A stretch of 64,000 nucleotides of DNA from IMG/VR virus record IMGVR_UViG_3300042197_002234, positions 1 through 64,000 of that record; one strand, written 5' to 3'. This stretch comes from a virus. Positions 43,701 to 51,168 of the stretch are shown in pieces (the first letter of the stretch is position 1; the number at the start of each line of letters is the position of its first letter). The translations under genes and the position numbers were made by a program. The notes below the pieces were generated by a model, which was not told the origin of the DNA, searched no databases, and was given only the letters and a program-made list of their open reading frames with translations.

Positions 43701-46700
43701 ACCTGAAGAACCGCTAATTCCACTTGTTCCCGAAGAACCTGAACTTCCTGAAGAACCACTACTTCCTGATGTACCGCTAGTACCGCTAGTACCTGAACTA
43801 CCGCTAGAACCTGAACTTCCTGAAGAACCGCTGCTACCACTAGAGCCTGATGTGCCGCTAGTTCCCGAACTTCCACTTGTACCGCTAGTTCCTGAAGAAC
43901 CTGAACTACCACTAGAACCCGAAGCACCGCTTGTACCTGATGAGCCGCTTGAACCTGAAGAGCCTGATGAACCACTACTACCGCTAGTTCCTGATGTACC
44001 ACTTGACCCACTACTACCGCTTGAACCTGAACTTCCTGATGAGCCTGATGTACCGCTTGTTCCTGAAGAACCACTTGAGCCTGAACTTCCCGATGAACCA
44101 CTACTACCGCTAGTTCCTGATGAGCCACTACTACCACTTGTACCAGATGTACCTGAACTTCCTGAAGTACCACTAGTTCCTGATGTTCCCGAACTACCAC
44201 TCGTACCCGAACTTCCTGAAGAACCGCTAGTACCTGCAGTACCTGAAGAACCCGATGTTCCACTTGAACCTGAGCTACCTGATGAACCGCTACTACCGCT
44301 AGTTCCTGATGAACCACTAGTACCGCTAGTACCTGAACTACCGCTTGAACCTGAAGAACCACTACTTCCACTTGTGCCGCTAGTACCTACAGTTCCTGAT
44401 GAACCACTAGTACCGCTAGTACCTGAACTACCGCTTGAACCTGAAGAACCACTACTTCCACTAGTACCCGAAGTACCTGAACTTCCTGATGTACCGCTTG
44501 AGCCTGAACTACCCGATGTTCCACTAGTTCCTGAAGAACCACTAGACCCTGAACTACCTGAAGTTCCGCTAGTTCCTGAAGAACCTGATGTTCCGCTAGT
44601 TCCTGAAGAACCACTAGACCCTGAACTACCTGAAGTTCCGCTAGTTCCACTTGAGCCTGATGACCCTGAACTTCCACTACTACCTGAAGAACCACTTGTA
44701 CCGCTAGTACCCGAACTACCTGAAGTTCCACTTGTTCCTGAAGAGCCTGATGAACCACTACTACCGCTTGAGCCCGAGCTACCTGAAGAGCCGCTTGTTC
44801 CTGCAGTTCCTGAACTACCTGAAGAACCACTACTACCTGATGTTCCACTAGTTCCTGATGAACCACTTGTACCGCTAGTTCCACTTGAACCACTACTACC
44901 TGAAGTACCTGAAGAGCCACTAGACCCTGAACTTCCGCTACTACCGCTTGAACCCGATGTTCCACTTGTACCGCTAGTTCCTGATGTTCCTGAAGAACCT
45001 GATGTTCCGCTTGTTCCTGAACTACCTGATGAACCACTACTACCACTAGTCCCTGAAGTACCACTAGTTCCTGAAGTACCACTAGTTCCCGAACTTCCTG
45101 AAGACCCTGATGTTCCGCTAGTACCTACAGTACCTGATGTTCCTGAAGAACCACTTGTACCGCTTGTACCTGACGAACCACTAGACCCACTAGAACCTGA
45201 ACTACCACTTGTTCCTGAACTTCCTGAAGTCCCACTAGTACCTGATGAACCTGATGTTCCACTAGTTCCACTTGAACCTGAACTTCCTGAAGAGCCACTT
45301 GTACCGCTAGTTCCTGATGTTCCACTAGACCCTGAACTTCCTGATGAACCCGAAGTTCCACTAGTTCCTACAGTACCACTACTTCCGCTAGACCCTGAAC
45401 TTCCGCTCGAACCTGAAGTACCCGAAGAACCGCTACTACCGCTTGTTCCTGATGTACCTGACGAGCCTGATGTTCCACTAGACCCTGAACTTCCTGAAGT
45501 CCCACTAGTACCAGAACTTCCTGATGTTCCGCTAGTTCCTGAACTACCGCTTGTTCCTGATGTACCTGACGAGCCTGATGTTCCACTAGACCCTGAACTT
45601 CCTGATGTTCCGCTAGTACCACTTGTACCCACAGTTCCTGAGCTTCCTGACGTACCGCTTGAGCCTGAGCTTCCTGAAGTCCCACTAGTACCAGAACTTC
45701 CTGATGTTCCGCTAGTTCCTGATGAACCGCTTGAACCTGAGCTACCTGAAGAACCTGATGTTCCACTTGTACCCGAACTTCCTGAAGACCCTGAACTTCC
45801 ACTACTACCGCTAGAACCTGATGTTCCACTAGTTCCCGAAGAGCCGCTTGTACCGCTTGTTCCTGAAGTTCCACTTGAACCTGAAGTACCGCTAGAACCA
45901 GAAGAGCCGCTACTACCACTAGAACCTGATGTTCCACTTGTACCCGCAGTACCTGAGCTTCCTGATGAACCGCTACTACCTGATGAGCCACTTGTACCGC
46001 TTGTTCCTGAACTACCCGAAGAACCACTACTACCGCTAGAACCTGATGTTCCACTTGTACCCGAAGTACCTGAGCTTCCTGACGTTCCACTAGTTCCCGA
46101 AGAACCACTAGACCCTGAAGAGCCTGAACTACCTGAAGTTCCACTAGTTCCTGATGAGCCACTTGTGCCCGAAGTTCCACTTGAACCTGAACTTCCTGAT
46201 GAACCGCTACTACCTGATGTCCCACTTGTACCTGAAGAACCACTAGTTCCTGATGAACCACTACTACCACTTGTACCAGATGTACCTGAACTACCACTTG
46301 TACCTGATGTTCCTGAAGAACCGCTTGACCCTGAAGAACCTGAGCTACCTGAAGTTCCGCTTGTTCCCGAAGAGCCTGATGTACCACTTGTGCCTGAAGT
46401 TCCACTTGAACCTGAACTTCCTGATGAACCTGACGTACCGCTAGTTCCTGAAGAACCACTACTTCCGCTTGAACCTGAGGTTCCACTTGTACCTACAGTC
46501 CCTGATGTACCTGAACTACCTGATGTTCCGCTACTTCCACTAGAACCTGAACTTCCGCTTGTTCCTGATGTTCCTGAACTACCACTTGTACCGCTAGTTC
46601 CTGATGAACCACTTGAACCCGAACTTCCTGATGAACCACTACTACCGCTAGTACCATTAGTTCCACTTGTTCCCGAAGAACCTGATGTTCCACTTGACCC

Positions 46701-49700
46701 ACTACTACCACTTGTACCTGATGTTCCTGAAGAACCGCTTGACCCTGAAGAACCTGAGCTACCTGAAGTTCCGCTTGTACCGCTTGTTCCCGAACTTCCT
46801 GATGTACCGCTAGTTCCTGAAGAACCACTTGTTCCTGAAGTTCCACTTGAACCTGAACTTCCTGATGAGCCACTACTACCGCTTGAACCTGAGGAACCGC
46901 TACTACCGCTAGTTCCTGATGAACCACTACTTCCACTAGAACCTGATGTTCCGCTAGTACCTGAACTACCGCTCGAGCCTGATGTACCGCTAGTACCCGA
47001 ACTACCTGATGAACCACTACTACCACTTGAACCTGAGCTACCTGATGTTCCGCTAGTTCCAGAAGAACCACTAGACCCTGAACTTCCACTACTTCCTGAT
47101 GAACCTGATGTTCCACTAGTACCTACAGTCCCACTTGAGCCAGATGTACCCGAACTACCTGACGAACCACTAGAACCTGAACTACCACTTGTTCCGCTAG
47201 TTCCTGATGTTCCACTTGTTCCTGAAGTCCCACTAGTACCTGATGAACCTGATGTTCCACTTGTTCCCGAAGAGCCTGATGTACCACTTGAGCCTGAACT
47301 ACCAGAAGACCCCGATGTACCACTACTTCCACTTGTGCCGCTAGTTCCTGATGAACCATCTGTTCCACTAGTACCTGAGCTACCTGAAGTGCCGCTAGTT
47401 CCTGATGAACCACTTGACCCTGATGTTCCGCTAGTTCCTGAAGTTCCGCTAATACCCGAAGTACCACTTGTACCGCTAGTACCTGATGTTCCTGAAGAAC
47501 CATCAGTTCCACTTGTTCCTGAAGTACCACTACTACCATCTGTTCCTGATGTTCCACTTGACCCTGATGTACCCGAAGTTCCTGAGCTACCATCAGTACC
47601 TGAAGTTCCGCTTGAACCCGATGTTCCTGATGAACCACTAGTTCCTGATGAACCACTAGTTCCTGATGAACCACTAGTTCCGCTAGTTCCTGATGAGCCA
47701 TCAGTACCACTACTACCGTCTGTACCACTAGAACCTGATGTTCCGTTAGTTCCACTTGTACCATTACTACCGTCAGTACCTGAACTCCCACTAGAACCTG
47801 ATGTTCCGCTAGTTCCACTTGTACCATTACTACCGTCAGTACCTGAAGTTCCGCTTGTTCCCGAACTACCACTAGTACCTGATGTTCCACTAGTTCCTGA
47901 CGAACCACTGCTACCACTAGTACCTGATGTGCCATTACTACCATCAGTTCCTGATGAACCTGAAGTTCCACTAGTTCCGCTACTACCATCTGTTCCGCTT
48001 GTTCCTGAAGTACCGCTTGAACCTGATGTTCCACTTGTTCCTGAAGTACCGCTTGAACCTGAAGTTCCACTTGTTCCTGAAGAACCTGAGGTACCACTAC
48101 TTCCGTCAGTACCGCTACTACCATCTGTTCCGCTTGTTCCCGATGAACCACTTATACCTGAAGTACCGCTACTACCATCTGTTCCACTAGTTCCTGAAGT
48201 ACCACTACTACCATCAGTTCCGCTAGTTCCACTTGTTCCTGATGAACCATCTGTTCCGCTAGTTCCGCTTGAACCTGAAGTTCCGCTAGTTCCCGAAGAA
48301 CCTGATGTACCACTAGTACCACTACTACCATCTGTTCCTGATGTACCACTAGTTCCTGAAGTACCATTACTTCCATCAGTTCCGCTTGAACCTGATGTAC
48401 CACTTGTTCCTTTAGAACCATTTACACCGCTAATACCTGAAGAACCTGATGTACCATTAGTTCCTGAAGTTCCACTTGTTCCTGATGAACCATCTGTTCC
48501 GCTAGTTCCACTTGAACCATCTGTTCCGCTAGTTCCACTTGTTCCTGATGAACCGCTTGTTCCTGAGGTTCCACTTGTTCCAGAACTTCCATCAGTACCA
48601 CTTGTTCCTGAAGTTCCTGATGAACCATCTGTTCCGCTAGTACCTGATGTTCCTGAAGAGCCATCCGTTCCGCTATTACCCGAAGTTCCCGATGAACCAT
48701 CTGTTCCTGAATTTCCGCTAGTTCCCGATGAACCATCTGTTCCTGAAGTTCCGCTAGTTCCGCTTGAACCATCTGTTCCTGAAGTTCCGCTAGTTCCGCT
48801 TGAACCATCCGTACCTGAAGTTCCACTAGTTCCCGATGAACCATCTGTACCTGAAGTTCCACTAGTTCCCGATGAACCATCCGTTCCGCTAGTACCCGAA
48901 GTTCCCGATGAACCATCCGTTCCGCTAGTACCACTAGTTCCTGATGAACCATCTGTTCCGCTAGTACCACTAGTTCCTGATGAACCATCTGTTCCTGACG
49001 TACCACTAGTTCCTGATGAACCATCTGTTCCACTGGTTCCTGAAGAACCGCTTGTCCCACTACTACCATCCGTACCTGAACTACCACTTGTTCCTGAAGT
49101 GCCGCTACTACCATCAGTACCTGAAGTTCCACTAGTACCACTTGAGCCATCAGTACCTGATGAACCATCCGTACCACTAGTACCACTAGTTCCTGAAGTT
49201 CCGCTTGAACCTGATGTTCCACTAGTTCCTGAAGTACCATTACTTCCGTCAGTTCCGCTTGAACCTGATGTTCCACTAGTTCCTGAACTTCCATCAGTAC
49301 CACTTGTTCCTGAAGAACCATCAGTTCCGCTAGTACCTGAAGTTCCACTTGTTCCTGAAGAACCGTCTGTCCCACTAAAACCACTTGTCCCTGAAGTTCC
49401 ATTTGAACCATCTGTACCTGAAGTACCACTTGTTCCTGAAGAACCACTAGTACCCGAAGAACCGTCAGTTCCGCTTGAACCTGATGTGCCGCTACTACCA
49501 TCAGTCCCTGAACTACCATCAGTCCCTGAACTACCATCAGTCCCTGAACTACCATCAGTCCCTGAACTACCTGACGTACCACTAGTTCCTGATGTACCAT
49601 TAGAACCATCCACACCACTTATTCCTGAAGAACCTGAAGAACCACTTGTTCCTGAAGAACCGTTTGTCCCACTAGAACCACTTGTCCCTGAACTTCCATC

Positions 49701-50795
49701 TGTACCACTAGAACCACTTGTCCCTGAACTTCCATCTGTACCACTAGTACCACTTGTTCCTGAAGAACCGTCTGTTCCACTCGAGCCACTTGTTCCTGAA
49801 GAACCGTCTGTTCCACTAGAGCCACTTGTGCCTGAACTTCCATCTGTTCCTGACGAACCATCAGTACCTGAACTTCCACTTGTCCCTGAACTTCCATCCG
49901 TACCTGATGAACCATCAGTACCTGAACTTCCTGAAGAACCACTAGTTCCTGAACTACCATCAGTACCTGAACTTCCATCAGTTCCGCTTGTACCTGAAGA
50001 ACCACTTGTACCTGAAGAACCACTTGTACCTGAACTTCCGCTTGTTCCTGATGAACCTGAAGTTCCTGATGAACCACTTGAGCCTGAACTTCCTGATGTA
50101 CCTGAACTTCCTGATGTACCGCTAGTTCCTGATGACCCACTTGAACCTGAAGTTCCGCTTGTTCCTGAACTACCATCTTGACCGCTAGTCCCTGATGTAC
50201 CATCTTGACCGCTAGTACCTGAACTACCATTTGTACCTGAAGACCCACTACTTCCGCTAGACCCTGAACTACCGCTACTACCTGAACTACCGCTACTACC
50301 TGAACTTCCTGAAGTTCCACTAGTACCTGAACTACCATCTTGACCGCTAGTCCCTGATGTGCCATCTTGACCGCTAGTACCTGAACTACCTGGAGAGCCA
50401 GTACCGCTTGTTCCCGAAGACCCACTACTACCTGGAGAGCCAGTACCGCTTGTTCCCGAAGACCCACTACTACCTGAAGTTCCTGACGAACCACTATTTC
50501 CACTTAAACCTGAACTACCTGAAGTACCGCTACTACCCGAAGACCCACTTGTACCTGAACTACCATCAGTACCTGATGTGCCATCAACACCACTTGTTCC
50601 TGAGCTACCGTCAATACCACTTGTTCCTGAAGTTCCACCTAAAGCCAAAGCATCTGCAACTTGTTTTATGGTTGCTTTATATGATGAGCCTGCAGGATTT
50701 TGGGAAGTGTCCCCTGTTATTACTATGTGGATTACGTCGTTTTCCGAAACTCCTGTTGCTAGTACCCTGTCTGTAAGTCTTTGATAATTCGGCAT
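40764..50795 (-). CDS. Giant collagen-like Gly-Ser/Thr repeat fibre protein
   Basis: A 3343-residue protein. Residues 1-52 (MPNYQRLTDRVLATGVSEND) form a small N-terminal domain of the kind that attaches fibres to the virion. Residues about 52-2907 are roughly 950 Gly-X-Y triplets, almost all G-T-S, G-S-S or G-T-D with no proline. Residues 2908-3031 are a Cys-containing beta domain (VSAYCLPYTLTNDSTPDSNG). A second repeat block covers 3032-3131. Residues 3132-3343 are a C-terminal beta domain with several Cys (IANNTCGWNGCPWDIAWDG), likely the trimerisation or receptor tip. Collagen-like phage fibres are known; this size and lack of Pro are unusual. It faces the glycosyltransferase operon tail to tail. 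Confidence 0.9.
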   Translation of the reverse strand: MPNYQRLTDRVLATGVSENDVIHIVITGDTSQNPAGSSYKATIKQVADALALGGTSGTSGIDGSSGTSGVDGTSGTDGSSGTSGSSGSSGTSGSSGLSGNSGSSGTSGSSGSSGTSGTGSPGSSGSSGTSGTGSPGSSGTSGQDGTSGTSGQDGSSGTSGTSGSSGSSGSSGSSGSSGSSGSSGSSGTNGSSGTSGQDGTSGTSGQDGSSGTSGTSGSSGSSGTSGTSGSSGTSGSSGSSGSSGTSGSSGTSGSSGTSGSSGTSGSSGTSGTDGSSGTDGSSGTSGSSGSSGTDGSSGTDGSSGTSGSSGTDGSSGTDGSSGTSGSSGTDGSSGTSGSSGTDGSSGTSGTSGTDGSSGTSGSSGTDGSSGTSGSSGTNGSSGTSGSSGSSGISGVDGSNGTSGTSGTSGSSGTDGSSGTDGSSGTDGSSGTDGSSGTSGSSGTDGSSGTSGSSGTSGTSGTDGSNGTSGTSGFSGTDGSSGTSGTSGTSGTDGSSGTSGTDGSSGTSGTSGSSGTDGSNGTSGTSGTSGSSGTSGTSGTSGTDGSSGTDGSSGTSGTSGTDGSSGTSGTSGSSGTDGSSGTSGSSGTSGTDGSSGTSGTSGTDGSSGTSGTSGTDGSSGTSGTSGTDGSSGTSGTSGTDGSSGTSGTSGTDGSSGTSGTSGTDGSSGTSGTSGTDGSSGTSGTSGTDGSSGTSGNSGTDGSSGTSGNSGTDGSSGTSGTSGTDGSSGTSGTSGTDGSSGTSGTSGTSGSSGTSGTSGTDGSSGTSGTDGSSGTSGTSGTNGTSGSSGISGVNGSKGTSGTSGSSGTDGSNGTSGTSGTSGTDGSSGTSGTSGSSGTSGTSGSSGTSGTDGSSGTSGTSGTDGSSGTSGTSGTDGSSGTSGISGSSGTSGTDGSSGTDGSSGTSGSSGTSGTSGSSGTSGTSGTSGSSGTSGTSGTDGSSGTSGTSGSSGTDGSNGTSGTSGSSGSSGTSGTSGTSGSSGTSGTSGTDGSNGTSGTSGTSGSSGSSGTDGSNGTSGTNGTSGSSGTDGSSGTDGSSGTSGTSGSSGTSGSSGTSGSSGTSGSSGTSGTDGSSGTSGTSGSSGTSGTDGSSGTSGTSGTDGSSGTSGTSGTSGTSGISGTSGTSGTSGSSGSSGTSGTSGSSGTSGTDGSSGTSGTSGSSGTSGSSGSSGSSGTSGSSGTSGTSGSSGTSGTSGTSGTSGTSGTSGSSGSSGSSGSSGTSGSSGTVGTSGTSGSSGSSGSSGSSGSSGTSGTSGSSGSSGSSGSSGSSGTSGTSGSSGSSGTSGTSGSSGSSGSSGTSGSSGSSGSSGSSGSSGSSGSSGTSGTSGSSGTSGTSGSSGTSGTSGTSGSSGSSGSSGSSGTSGTSGSSGSSGTSGSSGTSGTNGTSGSSGSSGSSGSSGSSGTSGTSGSSGTSGTSGSSGSSGSSGTSGSSGTSGTVGTSGTSGSSGSSGSSGTSGTSGSSGSSGSSGTSGTSGTSGSSGTSGTSGSSGSSGSSGSSGTSGTSGSSGTSGTSGSSGSSGTSGSSGTSGTSGSSGSSGSSGSSGTSGTSGSSGTSGTSGSSGSSGSSGSSGTSGTSGSSGTSGTSGTSGSSGSSGSSGSSGTSGTSGSSGSSGSSGSSGTAGTSGTSGSSGSSGSSGSSGTSGSSGTSGTSGTSGSSGTSGTSGSSGSSGSSGSSGSSGTSGTSGSSGSSGSSGSSGTSGTSGSSGTSGTSGSSGSSGTSGSSGTVGTSGTSGTSGSSGSSGTSGSSGTSGTSGSSGTSGTSGSSGTSGTSGSSGSSGTSGSSGTSGTSGSSGSSGTSGSSGSSGSSGSSGTVGTSGTSGSSGSSGSSGTSGTSGTSGSSGSSGSSGTSGTSGSSGTSGTSGSSGTSGSSGSSGSSGSSGTSGTSGSSGTSGTVGTSGTSGSSGSSGTSGTSGTSGTSGTSGSSGSSGSSGTSGTSGSSGTSGTSGTSGTSGSSGSSGSSGSSGSSGTSGSSGSSGTSGTSGSSGTSGTSGSSGSSGSSGTAGTSGSSGSSGSSGSSGSSGSSGTSGTSGSSGTSGTSGSSGSSGSSGSSGSSGTSGTSGSSGSSGSSGTSGTSGSSGTSGTSGSSGSSGSSGTSGTSGSSGSSGTSGSSGTSGTSGSSGSSGSSGSSGTSGTSGSSGTVGTSGTSGSSGSSGSSGSSGTSGTSGSSGTSGSSGSSGSSGSSGTSGSSGTAGTSGSSGSSGTSGSSGTSGTSGTSGSSGTSGTSGSSGSSGTSGSSGSSGSSGSSGSSGTSGTSGSSGSSGSSGSSGSSGTSGTSGSSGSSGSSGSSGSSGTSGASGSSGSSGSSGTSGTSGSSGTSGTSGSSGSSGSSGSSGSSGSSGTSGTSGTSGSSGSSGSSGSSGTSGISGSSGSSGSSGTSGSSGTSGTSGSSGSSGSSGSSGTSGTSGSSGSSGSSGSSGSSGTSGTSGSSGTSGTSGSSGSSGSSGSSGTSGTSGSSGTSGTSGSSGSSGSSGSSGTSGTSGSSGTSGSSGSSGSSGSSGTSGSSGSSGSSGSSGSSGTSGTSGSSGTSGTSGSSGSSGSSGSSGSSGSSGSSGTSGSSGSSGSSGSSGSSGTSGTSGTSGSSGTSGTSGSSGSSGSSGSSGTSGTSGSSGSSGSSGSSGNSGTSGTSGSSGSSGSSGSSGSSGSSGTSGTSGSSGSSGSSGSSGTSGTSGSSGNSGSSGSSGTSGSSGTSGTSGSSGTAGTSGSSGSSGSSGSSGSSGSSGTSGSSGTSGISGSSGTSGTSGSSGTSGTSGSSGSSGTSGSSGSSGSSGSSGTSGTSGSSGSSGSSGSSGSSGTSGTSGSSGSSGSSGSSGTSGTSGSSGTSGTSGSSGSSGSSGSSGSSGTSGTSGSSGSSGSSGSSGSSGTSGSSGSSGSSGTSGTSGSSGSSGSSGSSGTSGTRGTSGSSGTSGTSGTSGVSAYCLPYTLTNDSTPDSNGEFAFITGSSATTLTVSAATYLHFYDFDNNGVNQYEVFNKCICGGNLTIYNQADPTKFVHYSDWSGVGRLNSTSFFIEGPIFASSSSASPFSYGDVLCFKVCCNGCDGSIGTSGTSGVNGTSGTSGVNGTSGTSGTSGSSGSSGSSGTSGSSGTSGTKGTSGTSGANGTAGTSGVSGASGTSGSSGSSGSSGTAGQTGSSGTSGSSGTSSGGGSLTVTDGATTVTSVTGLTVAGSCGIVEGTTGDATINIKRQFLLASNSGSWTQGPNDTDVYIANNTCGWNGCPWDIAWDGISPFDTRTQGFIGVPVPIDMLSSGTIKLCGTVTSPVDGLANSVTAYLFKYECDDLTSSTFTITEIASDVTSFNAAGVACFTLTLQDEILECNTNIIVGFNSDGTNAGPRYFTYTLVYNECNDPL
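41400..41697 (-). repeat. Second short Gly-X-Y repeat block
   Basis: About 33 triplets between the two C-terminal globular domains of the giant fibre (residues about 3032-3131). It contains more variety than the main block, with G-V-N, G-T-K, G-A-N and G-Q-T triplets. Confidence 0.85.
42074..50640 (-). repeat. Main Gly-X-Y repeat tract of about 950 nine-base units
   Basis: Nine-base units encode G-(T/S/D/N)-(S/D). Units carrying Asp or Asn (G-T-D-G-S-S, often as a twelve-residue period) occupy the N-terminal third, bases about 47360-50640. The remaining bases 42074-47360 hold almost only G-T-S and G-S-S. Gly, Ser and Thr codons vary between units, so the DNA repeats are not exact copies. Confidence 0.93.
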
Positions 50796-50807
50796 TTTAT
50801 TTTATTC

Positions 50808-50815
50808 TATAAATA
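50808..50815 (-). promoter_or_regulatory. TATTTATA promoter-like element for the giant fibre gene
   Basis: Minus-strand TATATTTATAGAATAAAA lies 12 bases before the ATG at 50795 and shares TATTTATAGAATAAAA with the element upstream of the BppU-like gene at 25301. Confidence 0.5.
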
Positions 50816-50839
50816 TAAAAGGTATTGTTTTTAATGGTA

Positions 50840-51142
50840 TTATTGACCTTCAAATATATAAATATTAGCATCCATGAAAATGAATATCTCACCGTCTTGA
50901 TAAATCTTAGCTTTTTCATCACAATATATAATTCCGAATTTTTCACAACCAATAGAATCAATTAATTTTAACCCCAATGCGGGGGCGGTGTTAAATTGAA
51001 TTGGTAGTGTAATAACTAATGATGGTGGTATTGAGGTGTTTATAGTGGCAATTAAAACACATTGATTTCCATACACATCACACGCGAATAGATTGAATGG
51101 TAATGATACCCCTGTTACTGATGTAATTTCTATTTGAGTCAT
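50840..51142 (-). CDS. Small Ig-like virion protein
   Basis: A 100-residue protein that starts MTQIEITSVTGVSLPFNLFA. Residues 1-71 are paralogous to the start of the protein at 29819-30343 (shared IEITS, TG, PF, C, DxxGCE, YC positions). The C-terminal 25 residues (AKIYQDGEIFIFMDANIYIF) are extra beta strands. It lies between the giant fibre and the Cys-rich adhesin and probably links or caps fibres. The promoter-like octamer ends five bases before the ATG. Confidence 0.6.
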   Translation of the reverse strand: MTQIEITSVTGVSLPFNLFACDVYGNQCVLIATINTSIPPSLVITLPIQFNTAPALGLKLIDSIGCEKFGIIYCDEKAKIYQDGEIFIFMDANIYIFEGQ

Positions 51143-51147
51143 ACATC

Positions 51148-51155
51148 AATAAATA
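51148..51155 (-). promoter_or_regulatory. TATTTATT promoter-like element immediately before the Ig-like gene
   Basis: Minus-strand GTATTTATTGATGTATG places the octamer five bases before the ATG at 51142, another near-leaderless arrangement. Confidence 0.45.
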
Positions 51156-51168
51156 CTCAATAATTTAT

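Noticed and set aside
42340-50181. 2613-codon plus-strand open frame rich in Pro, Glu, Val and Leu
   Set aside because: It is the exact antisense of the Gly-Ser/Thr repeat; its periodic PEVPLVP pattern follows from the codons of the fibre. It has no promoter-like element and no start context, and the fibre frame has proper terminal domains.
42041-50503. Several minus-strand frames of 80-580 codons with Val, Gln, His and Leu repeats
   Set aside because: They are other-frame readings of the same nine-base repeat and lie wholly within the fibre gene.
42074-50640. Regular repeat that might suggest a CRISPR array or satellite
   Set aside because: Units are nine bases, degenerate and in frame with a long coding sequence; there are no spacer-like segments.
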